Assembly: GCA_016213675.1 (NCBI GenBank)
Contig: JACQZW010000057.1
Coordinates: 1 to 64,000 of the forward strand
Reading direction: 5' to 3'
Length of the DNA stretch: 64,000 nt
Origin: Acidobacteriota bacterium
GTDB taxonomy: Bacteria; Acidobacteriota; Thermoanaerobaculia; Thermoanaerobaculales; Thermoanaerobaculaceae
The translations under genes and the position numbers were made by a program. Numbering within the stretch: position 1 is the first letter of the stretch; each line of letters starts with the position of its first letter. The notes below the pieces were generated by a model. The model was not told the origin of the DNA. It saw only the letters and a list, made by a program, of their open reading frames with translations, and searched no databases. Below, one piece after another: positions 19,341 to 27,576 of this stretch.

Positions 19341-20570
19341 CTACAGCCTCAACGCTTCCACCGGGTCGAGCGAGGCGGCGGTGCGGGCGGGGAAGAAGCC
19401 GGCCAGGAACCCGATCAGCCCGAGGACCCCGGTCGTGATCGTCGCCACCTGGGCCGAGATCACCGGGGAGCCGACGTACTCGATGGCCGCCGCCGGGAAC
19501 GACGCGCACACGGTCCAGGCGATGCCGAGGCCGAGCACGCCGCCGATCGCGGTCAGGGCAAGCGTCTCGAAGAGGATCTGCCCGACGACGAAGCGCCGCT
19601 TGGCGCCGAGCGCCATCTTCAGGCCGATCTCCTTAGTCCGCTCCTCGACGACCACGTGCATGATGTTGGACACCCCGATGCCGCCGACCACCAGCGTCAG
19701 CGTGCCGACGATGCCGAGGAACAGGCGGAACCCGAGCATGAAGGTGTCCATGAACTCGAGGTTCTCGTTGGTATCCCACATCCCGACCGCCTCGGTGTCC
19801 TCGGGGTCGAAGCGGTGGGTGCGGGCGAGCGACGCGATGACCTCCTTCTTGGCCGCGACCGCGTCGTCGCGCTCGGCGACCTGGAAGACGAAGTTGTCGA
19901 CGTAGGCGCGGTTGTACATCGCCTTGAACGTCGACGCCGGCAGGTTGGCGCGGTCGTTGTCCCGGTTGTTGTAGGACGAGTCCTGGTCCTTCTCGGCGAG
20001 CACGCCGATGACGACGAACGGCACGCCGTTGATGACCACCTCGCTGCCCACCGCCTCGTCGACGCCGAACAGGTCGCTCTTCAGCTTGTCGCCGAGGAAG
20101 ACCACGCGCCGGCGGTGCGACACGTCGGCGTCGTCGACGAAGCGACCCCCCGTCGTCGGGTTCAAGTTGCGCATCACCCCGAACTCGGCGTTGGTCCCCG
20201 ACATCCCGGGGATGAAGACCTTGCGGCCGACCCGGAAGCGGAGGTTCCACGCCGAATACTCGCCGGACAGCCTGGTGATCAGCGGGACCTCGCGCCGCAC
20301 CTTCTCGAGGTCCTCGTCGGTGACCCGGATGCGCCGGCCGCGGCCGAGCCCGTCCCACGCCTTGGACGTCCGCGACGGCCAGGCGATGACGATGTTCTCG
20401 CCGAGCCCCTTGATGCTGGCGATGAGCTTGCCGTGCAGCCCCTGGCCGAAGGCGAGCATGAGCGTCACCGCCGCCGTCCCCCACACGATGCCGAACAGCG
20501 TGAGGAACGTCCGCAGCTTCTGGCTGCGCACGTCGCGCAAGAGCTGCAGCAGGTAGTGCCGAAAAGTCAT
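19341..20570 (-). CDS. ABC transporter permease, FtsX/MacB type (first copy)
   Basis: 409 residues with the same four-helix plus periplasmic-domain design as its neighbour: LRTFLTLFGIVWGTAAVTLM near the N-terminus, TLVVGGIGVSNIMHVVVEER before the second helix pair, and DPVEALRL at the end. It works with the adaptor upstream and the ATPase downstream in tripartite efflux or outer-membrane substrate extraction; substrate unknown. Confidence 0.9.
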   Translation of the reverse strand: MTFRHYLLQLLRDVRSQKLRTFLTLFGIVWGTAAVTLMLAFGQGLHGKLIASIKGLGENIVIAWPSRTSKAWDGLGRGRRIRVTDEDLEKVRREVPLITRLSGEYSAWNLRFRVGRKVFIPGMSGTNAEFGVMRNLNPTTGGRFVDDADVSHRRRVVFLGDKLKSDLFGVDEAVGSEVVINGVPFVVIGVLAEKDQDSSYNNRDNDRANLPASTFKAMYNRAYVDNFVFQVAERDDAVAAKKEVIASLARTHRFDPEDTEAVGMWDTNENLEFMDTFMLGFRLFLGIVGTLTLVVGGIGVSNIMHVVVEERTKEIGLKMALGAKRRFVVGQILFETLALTAIGGVLGLGIAWTVCASFPAAAIEYVGSPVISAQVATITTGVLGLIGFLAGFFPARTAASLDPVEALRL

Positions 20571-20631
20571 CGCCCGCCCACCCGCCCGGTTGAGGGTCGA
20601 GCGTCGAGCGTCGAGGGAGGAATCGACAGCT

Positions 20632-21741
20632 TCACTTGATCTCCTTGGGGGGGCGCTGGACGATCTTGTCGCCCTCGGCGAGACCGGCGACGACCTCGGC
20701 GTTCATCCCGTCGGACAGCCCCAGGGTGATCTCCTTCTTCTCCGGCTCGCCCTTGGGGTCCTTGGGCGGCAGCTCGACGAACACCTTCTCCTTCTCGAAG
20801 GTGACGAGACGCTCGGGGACGAGCAGGACGTCGGCCTTCTCCTGGATGACCACGTCGGCGTTGGCCGAGTAGCCGGCGCGCAGCACCGTGCCGCCGGCGG
20901 CGTCGATCGACGCCTCGACGTCGAACAGCGTGGTGCCCTCCTTCTCGGTCGCCTTCGGGGCGATGCGGGTGAGCCGGCCGGTGACCGTCGCGTCGGGCAG
21001 GGCGCCGATCTTGATGCGCACCGGCATCCCCTCCTTGAGCTTGCCGACGTCGATCTCGTCGACGGTGCCCTTGAACAGCAGCGTGCCCATGTCGGCCATC
21101 GTCGCGAGCGGCGTGCCGGCCTGGTACGAGGTGAGCGGGACGACCGGGTCGCCGGGGTTGACGTGGCGCTGCAGCACGGTGCCGGAGGCCGGCGCGCGGA
21201 TCACCGAGTCGACGGCGCTCTGCCCCTGGGCGCGCTTGATCTTGCCGTCGCGGGTGAGGGCGAGGCGCTCGCGCGCCAGCTCCAGCCCGATCCGCGCCTC
21301 GTCGTAGAGCTGCTGGCTGGCGTCGAACGCCTCCTTGGAGACGATCCCCTCGCCGAGCAGGCTGCGGTTGCGGTCGAGGTCGAGGCGGGCCTTCTCGAAC
21401 GTGACCTCGGCGAGCTGGACCTTGCGCTCGACCTCGTTGAGCTCGAGCGGCGTGGGGTCCGGGATGATCGCGAACAGCGGCTCGCCCTCGGCCACGCGCT
21501 CGCCGACCTCGACGAAGCACTGCTTGACGATGCCGGAGATCTGCGACTTCACCTGGATCTCCTGGAGCGGGACGATCTGGCCGGTGGCCAGCGCCTTGTC
21601 GACGATGGTGCCGCGCGTGACGTCGACGAGCTTGAACGCCGCCTCGGTGTCCTTGCCGTCGCGGGTGGCGCGGGCGATGCCGAACCCGGCTGCCGCCAGG
21701 ATCATCAGGCCGATCGCGATCTTCAGGATCCTCTTGACCAT
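20632..21741 (-). CDS. Membrane-fusion (MacA/RND-type) efflux adaptor
   Basis: 369 residues. A signal-anchor helix (residues 4-23) is followed by the lipoyl/barrel-sandwich half VKSQISGIVKQCFVEVGERV, a coiled-coil hairpin (about residues 95-175), the second half IRAPASGTVLQRHVNPGDPV, and beta-barrel and membrane-proximal domains to residue 365. This is the periplasmic adaptor that links the two permeases to an outer-membrane channel; no TolC gene is in view. GGAGGCAG precedes the ATG. Confidence 0.9.
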   Translation of the reverse strand: MVKRILKIAIGLMILAAAGFGIARATRDGKDTEAAFKLVDVTRGTIVDKALATGQIVPLQEIQVKSQISGIVKQCFVEVGERVAEGEPLFAIIPDPTPLELNEVERKVQLAEVTFEKARLDLDRNRSLLGEGIVSKEAFDASQQLYDEARIGLELARERLALTRDGKIKRAQGQSAVDSVIRAPASGTVLQRHVNPGDPVVPLTSYQAGTPLATMADMGTLLFKGTVDEIDVGKLKEGMPVRIKIGALPDATVTGRLTRIAPKATEKEGTTLFDVEASIDAAGGTVLRAGYSANADVVIQEKADVLLVPERLVTFEKEKVFVELPPKDPKGEPEKKEITLGLSDGMNAEVVAGLAEGDKIVQRPPKEIK

Positions 21742-21869
21742 ACTGCCTCCACAGCCGTCGTTGGCCTCGGCTCTCGCTCGCAATACGAACGGAGGGGCCG
21801 ACGGGTTCCCGACCTGTGGATGCCGGCGATGGCGAAACCGTCGCGGATGGGGCGGGCCGGCGGGTCCGG

Positions 21870-23243
21870 TTAGCGGAGCAGGACCTTCTCGATGCTCACG
21901 CCGTCGGTGCGGCGGCCGTCCGCCCACTTCAGGAGCAGGGCGAAGACGAGGCCGGCCACGCCGAGGACGACGAACATCAGCATCGTCGAGGTGTAGTCGA
22001 CGACCGGCTCGCCGGCGGCCGAGGTGACCGTGTGCGCGTCGGCGATCCGCCCGGCGAGGTAGGGGAAGAGCATCAACCCGACGTTCTGCACGTAGCCGAC
22101 CACGCCGAACGCCGTCCCGAGGCGCGACTCCGGCACCATCATCGGGATCGCCGCCCACAGCGCCGCGGGCACCAGCGAGAGCGCGATGCCGACGGCGAAG
22201 ATCGGCACCACCGGCGGGAAGTGGGTATAGCCGAGGAGCAGGTGCGACGGGATGAGCAACAGCGCGCCGAGGATCATCAGGGTGGCCCGCTTGCCCTTGT
22301 GATCGACGAACCAGCCGAGGATCGGCGTGAAGATCATCGTGCCGAAGATCAACGCCGAGGTGTAGTGGCCGGCGGCGGTCACGGTGTAACCGAACTTCTG
22401 GACCAGGATGTCCGGCGCGTACGACTGGAAGGGGAAGACCGCCGAGTAGAACGTCACGCACAGGAGCGAGATGAACCAGAAGGAGGAGTCGAAGGAGAAC
22501 GCCTCGCGGAGGACGAACTTCTCCTCCGGCGCCACCCCGCCGCCGGCGCCGACGCCCGGCGCGCCGATGCGGCCGCGGGCCGCGCGCTCGAGGCCGAGGG
22601 AGATGAAGTAGGTCGCGAAGCCGACGCCCATCAACACGGCGGCGAACCACAGCGAGGTGCGCAGCCCCCATTTCTCGGCCACCGGCGCCTGGATGTTGAG
22701 GGCGAGGAAGGTGCCGAGCCGCATGATCGTGAGGTTCAGCCCGTAGGCGAAGGCCAGCTCCTTGCCCTTGAACCAGCGCGCCAGCACCTTGTTGTTGACG
22801 ACCAGGATGCACTCGGCGCCGACGCCGTAGATCATCCGGCCGAGCAGCATCACCTTGAGCTCGGTCGAGGCCTGGGGGAAGAAGGCGGTGTGCAGCCAGT
22901 CGTAGCCGCCGCCGAGCAGCCCCGGCAGCCCCTTCCACGCCCCCAGGGCGGTGAGCGCCGCGCCGAGGAAGCAGAGGAAGCCGTAGAGGATCCCCGACCA
23001 CTTGAGCCCCAGCTTGTCGACCAGGATGCCGCCGAGCAGGAGCATGAAGAAGAAGACGTTGGCCACCGAGTAGAACGAGAACAGCAGGCCGTACTCCGCC
23101 CCGGTGTAGCCGAGCTCCGACTTGATCATGGTCCCGAGCGGCGTGATCGAGTCGTAGATGTAGTACTGGGCGAAGCAGATCAGGCTCATGATGGCGAGCA
23201 CCATCCAGCGGAAGTACGGCCGGAGCGGGGCCTTCGTGGTCAT
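21870..23243 (-). CDS. Major facilitator superfamily transporter
   Basis: 457 residues with twelve predicted helices and the MFS motif between helices 2 and 3 in relaxed form (GGILVDKLGLKWSGI). The start RWMVLAIMSLICFAQYYIYD recalls MFSD1-like carriers, a family that moves dipeptides or small anions; substrate is not assignable. A hydrophilic loop with Gly/Pro repeats lies near residues 225-240. AAGGAGAG precedes the ATG. Divergent from the sigma-factor operon. Confidence 0.85.
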   Translation of the reverse strand: MTTKAPLRPYFRWMVLAIMSLICFAQYYIYDSITPLGTMIKSELGYTGAEYGLLFSFYSVANVFFFMLLLGGILVDKLGLKWSGILYGFLCFLGAALTALGAWKGLPGLLGGGYDWLHTAFFPQASTELKVMLLGRMIYGVGAECILVVNNKVLARWFKGKELAFAYGLNLTIMRLGTFLALNIQAPVAEKWGLRTSLWFAAVLMGVGFATYFISLGLERAARGRIGAPGVGAGGGVAPEEKFVLREAFSFDSSFWFISLLCVTFYSAVFPFQSYAPDILVQKFGYTVTAAGHYTSALIFGTMIFTPILGWFVDHKGKRATLMILGALLLIPSHLLLGYTHFPPVVPIFAVGIALSLVPAALWAAIPMMVPESRLGTAFGVVGYVQNVGLMLFPYLAGRIADAHTVTSAAGEPVVDYTSTMLMFVVLGVAGLVFALLLKWADGRRTDGVSIEKVLLR

Positions 23244-23533
23244 CGTCTCTCCTTGCCCGGCTCGGCGGGAAGGCCGGGGACAGTGGAGCGGATCATGAAC
23301 CCCGCCCCGGTCCCGGTCAAACGCTCGGGCCCATTCTCCCTGCGACGCTTTCTCCCGCCGTCGCATCTTTCCGGGTGATGACGGAGCTCGCGCTCACCCG
23401 CCCGGCACCCCCGCCCAGAACCCCGGACGCGGCGGCCGACGTATACCGGATGGACCCGCCGAAGGACGACCCGGCCCGCACCCGCCCCGCGGCTGCGACG
23501 GTTTGTCGCCTCGAGGCATCCAGGACGGTGACG

Positions 23534-24127
23534 ATGGGCTCCTCGTTCGCGGTCGACATCGACGAGATCACGCTGGCGCGTGCCAAGAGCGGCGAGCTCG
23601 CCGCGCTCGAGGCGCTGTTCCGCGCCTTCGAGACGCCCGTCTTCAACCTCGGCCGGCGCCTGCTCGGCAACGCCCACGACGCCGAGGACGTGGTCCAGGA
23701 CACCTTCCTCGAGGTGGTGCGCTCGGTCCGCGCCTACCGCGGCGACGGGCCGTTCTGGGGGTGGGTGCGCAAGGTCGCGGCGTCGAAGGCGCTCATGCGG
23801 CTGCGCCGCGACCGCAGCCGTCCGGAGGAGACGCCGCTCGACGAGGCGCTGCCTCCGGCGGACGACGGCGGTCATCCGGCGTTCCACCCACCGCGCCACG
23901 GCGACCGTCTCGACCTCGAGGCGGCGCTCGCCGCGGTGTCCGAGGCCGGCCGCGCCGTCGTCTGGCTCCACGACGTCGAGGGCTACACCCACGAGGAGAT
24001 CGCCGCGATGATGGGCAAGACGGCGAGCTTCTCCAAATCACAACTGGCGCGCGCCCACGTCCGGCTGCGCGCCCTGCTGGGAGACTCGTCACCATGCACG
24101 CAACCGTTGCCGAACTGCTCGAACTGA
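23534..24127 (+). CDS. ECF-subfamily RNA polymerase sigma-70 factor
   Basis: About 197 residues from this ATG. Region 2 is seen in LFRAFETPVFNLGRRLLGNA followed by HDAEDVVQDTFLEVVRSVRA. Region 4 reads VWLHDVEGYTHEEIAAMMGK with KSQLARAHVRLR as the -35 recognition helix. An in-frame GTG/ATG stretch extends to 23375, but that part looks non-coding in composition, so the later start is preferred; no strong ribosome site decides it. The last 34 bases overlap the anti-sigma gene, implying coupled translation and control by it. Confidence 0.88.
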   Translation: MGSSFAVDIDEITLARAKSGELAALEALFRAFETPVFNLGRRLLGNAHDAEDVVQDTFLEVVRSVRAYRGDGPFWGWVRKVAASKALMRLRRDRSRPEETPLDEALPPADDGGHPAFHPPRHGDRLDLEAALAAVSEAGRAVVWLHDVEGYTHEEIAAMMGKTASFSKSQLARAHVRLRALLGDSSPCTQPLPNCSN

Positions 24128-24681
24128 GGGACGGCGACCCAGGTCCCGGGATCGCCGAGCACGTGGCGGCGTGCCCCGAGTGTGCCGCGGAGCTCGATCA
24201 GCTCCGCCGCCTGCGCGACGCCCTTGCCGGGCTGCCGGTCGAGGGCCCCGGGCGTGACCTGTGGCCCACGGTCGTCGCCGCCGCCGAGACGTCGCGGCGC
24301 AACCGGCGCTTGGCCCGTGGCGGCTGGGTCGCCGCCGCCCTCGCCGCACTCGTCACGCTGGTGGTCGGCGTCCGCGGCACCGTCGAGGCGGTGCGCGAGG
24401 CGAGGCTCGCCCAGGAGACGCGGGCACTGGTCGCGCAGTCGCAGCAGCTCGAACGGCGGCTCGCCGGCTACGAGAGGCGCTCCGCGATGATGACCGGCCG
24501 CGAGGCCGCGGTGGTTTCCGACCTCGAGGACCGCCTCGCCCTCCTCGACGCCCGCCTCGCCACCCGCCCGGAGAAGGCGCGGAAGTCGGCGGACACCATC
24601 GACCTGTGGCAACAGCGGGTGGAGCTCCTCGACGCCCTCGTCGAGACCCGGGCCACCCGCGCCACCTTTGCAGGACTGTGA
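24094..24681 (+). CDS. Anti-sigma factor with zinc-finger domain, single-pass membrane protein
   Basis: 195 residues. The zinc-binding anti-sigma motif H-x3-C-x2-C is in HVAACPEC (residues 22-29). A single membrane helix follows at about residues 80-100, and then a periplasmic coiled coil rich in Glu/Arg/Leu. It should hold the upstream ECF sigma at the membrane until a signal arrives, perhaps through the secreted PDZ protein next door. Confidence 0.85.
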   Translation: MHATVAELLELRDGDPGPGIAEHVAACPECAAELDQLRRLRDALAGLPVEGPGRDLWPTVVAAAETSRRNRRLARGGWVAAALAALVTLVVGVRGTVEAVREARLAQETRALVAQSQQLERRLAGYERRSAMMTGREAAVVSDLEDRLALLDARLATRPEKARKSADTIDLWQQRVELLDALVETRATRATFAGL

Positions 24682-24707
24682 ACTGGAGACGAACGGAGGA
24701 TCGTGAC

Positions 24708-25889
24708 ATGAACAGCAAGAAACTCGTGATCGCAGCGACCGTGCTCGGCTTCTTCGTCGCCGGCGGCGCCCGCGCCCAGGCAACCGCCGAGCAGAAGGCC
24801 AGGGCCGAGGCCGAGCTCAAGGCGCAACAGGCCCAGCACGCGGCCAAGGCGAAGGAGTATGACGTCCAGGTCAGCGACAAGCGCCGCCAGGAAGCCGAGG
24901 TGCGGATGCGCGAGGCCGAGCGGAAGATGCGCGACGCCGAGCGGCAGTTGCGCGAGGCGGCGCGTGAGATGGCCGAGGTGCACGGGCACCAGGCCAACGT
25001 CGACGCCCGCCGTCACATGGTGTGGTTCGGCAAGAAGGCGCGGCTCGGGGTGGTCGTCAACCTCGAGGCCGACCCCAAGAGCGACCCTGTCGGCGCCCGC
25101 CTCACCGCCGTCACGCCCGGCGGGCCGGCCGACCAGGCCGGGCTGAAGGCCGGCGACGTGATCGTCAAGCTCGACGGCAAGACGCTCGCCGGGGCCAACC
25201 CCGAGGTCGGCGAGGACGCGTCGGCGCCCGGGCAGCGGCTCGTCGAGCTCGCCGCCGGCCTCGACGACGGTGACACGGTCGCGGTCGTCTACAAGCGCGG
25301 CACCGAGACGAAGACCGCGGAGATCAAGGCGGAGGCGATGACCCCGCGCGCCATGCGGGTGTACGTCGACGAGCCGGAGTTCGAGTTCGAGGTTCCCGAC
25401 ATCGACGTCGATGTCGACGTCCCCGACGTCCACGTCGACCGCATGCGGGACATGAAGGTCAAGGTCGTGACTGAAGGCGGTGGCTGGCTCGACCTCGAGC
25501 TCGCGTCGATCGATGGAGACCTCGGCGAGTACTTCGGCACCAGCGACGGCGTCCTCGTCGTCCGGGTGCCCAAGGACGACGTCCTCAAGCTCAAGACCGG
25601 CGACGTCATCGTCTCGATCGGCGACCGCGCCGTGAGCAAGCCGTCGCAGGCGCTGCGCATCCTGCGCTCGTACGAGCCGGGCGAGACGGCGACCATGCAG
25701 GTGATCCGCAAGAAGCAGCCCGTCAAGATCGCCGTCGAGATGCCGAAGCACCGGTCCGCGACGTGGGTGGTCCGCGACGGCGACGGCGACGTCCCGCCGC
25801 CCCCGCCACCGCCCCCGCCGGCACCCCCGGCACCTGCCGCGAAGCCGGCGCGCCCGGCTCCGGGAGCGGATTCAACCTCCACGCTCTGA
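24708..25889 (+). CDS. Secreted two-PDZ-domain protein with coiled coil
   Basis: 393 residues. Signal peptide to about residue 23 (GGARAQA); charged coiled coil at 24-100; first PDZ at about 105-205 (LTAVTPGGPADQAGLKAGDV); a strongly acidic Asp/Val linker near 225-245; second PDZ at about 265-345 (LKLKTGDVIVSIGDRAVSKP); then a C-terminal tail with a run of Pro and Ala. There is no protease domain, so it is likely an adaptor or sensor in the envelope. As third gene of the sigma/anti-sigma unit it may feed signals to, or be a target of, that system. GGAGGATC precedes the ATG. Confidence 0.82.
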   Translation: MNSKKLVIAATVLGFFVAGGARAQATAEQKARAEAELKAQQAQHAAKAKEYDVQVSDKRRQEAEVRMREAERKMRDAERQLREAAREMAEVHGHQANVDARRHMVWFGKKARLGVVVNLEADPKSDPVGARLTAVTPGGPADQAGLKAGDVIVKLDGKTLAGANPEVGEDASAPGQRLVELAAGLDDGDTVAVVYKRGTETKTAEIKAEAMTPRAMRVYVDEPEFEFEVPDIDVDVDVPDVHVDRMRDMKVKVVTEGGGWLDLELASIDGDLGEYFGTSDGVLVVRVPKDDVLKLKTGDVIVSIGDRAVSKPSQALRILRSYEPGETATMQVIRKKQPVKIAVEMPKHRSATWVVRDGDGDVPPPPPPPPPAPPAPAAKPARPAPGADSTSTL

Positions 25890-25911
25890 ACCTTCTTTCT
25901 CTACCCAGCTT

Positions 25912-25945
25912 GGAAAGGGCGGCCCATACGGCCGCCCTTTCCTTC
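25912..25945 (+). terminator. Rho-independent terminator after the PDZ gene
   Basis: GGAAAGGGCGGC (25912-25923) and GCCGCCCTTTCC (25931-25942) form a perfect 12-bp stem with a 7-base loop, followed by TTCCT. It closes the sigma-factor operon. Confidence 0.8.
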
Positions 25946-25949
25946 CTCT

Positions 25950-26065
25950 GTCATCCCGAGCGCAGCGAGGGATCTCCTGCCTTCCCCCGTCATCGCGAGG
26001 AGCAACGCCACGAAGCGACCTCCAAAAACACGCCGTCATTGCGAGCGAGCGAAGCAATCTCGTCG
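25950..26065. repeat. Three REP-like units starting GTCAT..CGAG
   Basis: Related units begin at 25950 (GTCATCCCGAG), 25989 (GTCATCGCGAG) and 26035 (GTCATTGCGAG) and end in GATCTC/AATCTC-type tails. A fourth, in reverse, lies near 28970-28999. Repeats of this look are scattered in many bacterial genomes; here they sit beside the structured element. Confidence 0.6.
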
Positions 26066-26072
26066 CGCTTGG

Positions 26073-26385
26073 AGGGCCTGCCCCACGACTTGCCCCGAGT
26101 CACGGACCAAGGTCCGTCCCCTTATTGTGCCCCTGGGGTGCGCGGCCCCCTCGGCCCGGGCTCGCCCCCGCGAGCCCGCGCCGAGACTGCTCCGCTCGCG
26201 ACCGGACAGCGCCGCTCGCCGCGGGGCCCCTCGCCATTCGCCATGAGAACGGCGCTGGCGTTTCCCCACGGCGACCGGCGCGTCCGGTGACCCGCTCGCT
26301 CCGCAGAGATGGGCCGCGCACCCCAGGGGCGGGCTTTTCTCCCCCCTCCCACCCGGGCGCCACCCGCCCGTTCCCCGCCCACCCG
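26073..26385 (-). repeat. Dispersed structured repeat, copy B
   Basis: Reverse-oriented copy. P1 is 26132-26148 with 26311-26327 (17 perfect pairs). P2 has ACCGGAC at 26201-26207 with GTCCGGT at 26282-26288, a compensated change relative to copy A. P4 arms are 26149-26164 and 26171-26186 around the invariant hexaloop; the P5 hairpin is at 26102-26117. It lies between two convergent genes. Confidence 0.85.
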
Positions 26386-26402
26386 GCGGTATCGCTCCCA
26401 GC

Positions 26403-26924
26403 CTAACGAGCCCGCAACTTGGCAGCTCTGGGCGGGCACTTCTCCGCAAGGTACCGGGCAAGGCTGATGGGATCCCCGACGTAACCGGCCGAGGAGTAGG
26501 CGACAGCAGCGTGGGACGTCCGGACCCGGGGGTCTTGCCACACAAGCACGAACTGCTCGCCGTTGGTCCAGTAGAAGAGTTCACCTCGTCCTGATCCGAG
26601 AACGCTATCCCCTGGTACTCCAATCGTCTCGGCTCTCCAGCGCACCGCGGTCTCGAACGCAGGAGGGAAGATCCCGTGCGTTGCTTTGTACTCCCGGAGG
26701 GAGATCTCTGCAAAGCGCACGTAGTTGATCACATACGCGTGATTCCGCCAGAAGTGAACCAACTCGAACGGGTTGGCTTCCGGGCTGGAAACCAACAGAC
26801 GTAGGTATCCACCTACCAGAGTCAGAGTGAGCAGGATGACCAGGATCCTCTTCGTTGGCAGGTCCCTTTCGTTTGCGGGTCTGCGCACCCAGGCCCGCCC
26901 TGCATCAGTTGTCGTCCAACCCAA
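26403..26924 (-). CDS. Hypothetical membrane-anchored protein
   Basis: 173 residues from a TTG; a GTG at 26888 is an equally likely start. One hydrophobic helix (about residues 26-45, ILVILLTLTLVGGYLRLLV) is followed by a globular part with aromatic-rich segments (FELVHFWRNHAYVINYVRFA) and a C-terminal ALA-Lys/Arg tail. It is not recognised. Its base composition is visibly less GC-rich than its neighbours and it is flanked by two copies of the structured repeat, suggesting acquired DNA. Confidence 0.55.
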   Translation of the reverse strand: MGWTTTDAGRAWVRRPANERDLPTKRILVILLTLTLVGGYLRLLVSSPEANPFELVHFWRNHAYVINYVRFAEISLREYKATHGIFPPAFETAVRWRAETIGVPGDSVLGSGRGELFYWTNGEQFVLVWQDPRVRTSHAAVAYSSAGYVGDPISLARYLAEKCPPRAAKLRAR

Positions 26925-27068
26925 GACGATTCGGGAAAAGAGCGACGCACCTCGCGGAGGTAGACTGGCCTATCTGTGGTGTTCAATGCGCGATTCTGCG
27001 ATGCGGTGGTCGTTGGGTCAAGCTGACCGGCAAGGTCTCGGTAGGGCGGGTGCTCAGGGTTCGGTGCA

Positions 27069-27499
27069 CGGGCGGGGGACGGGAGTGGGGAGCGAGGGTG
27101 GAAGGGGGAGAAAACCCCGCCCCTGGGGTGCGCGGCCCATCTCTGCGGCGCGAGCGGGTCACCGGACGCGCGAGCCGCGATGGGGTGTCGGCGGCCCGAG
27201 GAGCGAAGCGACGAGGGAACGTCGAGGGGCCCCATCGCGGATCGCGCTGTCCGGTGCGGGAGCACCGCGCTCGTCAGGCCGAGCGACAGGCACAGCCTCC
27301 ACCCGACCCCCTCGGCGGCTTCGTCCGCCCTGCAGCCCGCTTCAGACCACCCTCCCACCCTCCGTCCGGTCGCGAGCGGAGCAGTCTCCTGCCGGCCTCG
27401 CGGGGGCGAGGCCGGCAGGAGGGGGCCGCGCACCCCAGGGGCACAACAAGGGGACGGACCTGGGTCCGTGACTGGCGGCAAGTCTGGGGGCAGGACCAC
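27069..27499 (+). repeat. Dispersed structured repeat, copy C with a 115-bp insertion
   Basis: P1 is 27122-27138 with 27423-27439. P3 is CGCGATGGGG (27176-27185) with CCCCATCGCG (27230-27239), a double compensated change from copy A. P4 is 27385-27400 with 27407-27422, fully paired. The 3' arm of P2 (GTCCGGT) occurs twice, at 27249-27255 and 27364-27370, bracketing 115 bases absent from the other copies. Together with the next operator it fills the gap between two divergent genes. Confidence 0.85.
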
Positions 27500-27537
27500 C
27501 AAACCAACCACGCCCCCACCAAACCGCCTCGACGGCG

Positions 27538-27570
27538 TTATACGCTGTGTCGGTCAAGTCAGCGTATAAT
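27538..27570 (+). promoter_or_regulatory. Promoter with perfect 10-bp operator palindrome
   Basis: TTATACGCTG (27538-27547) and CAGCGTATAA (27560-27569) form a perfect inverted repeat. The second arm contains a consensus -10 TATAAT (27565-27570), six bases before the GTG at 27577. No good -35 is seen, so an activator or repressor may act here. Confidence 0.6.
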
Positions 27571-27576
27571 CGACCC

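Noticed and set aside
23375..23533. Longer N-terminus for the ECF sigma factor
   Set aside because: In frame, but rich in Pro/Ala/Arg without sigma features; the family length is met from 23534.
25950..26065. CRISPR-like short repeats
   Set aside because: Units are divergent, spacing is irregular (39 and 46 bp) and the same word is reversed elsewhere, which fits REP-type repeats.
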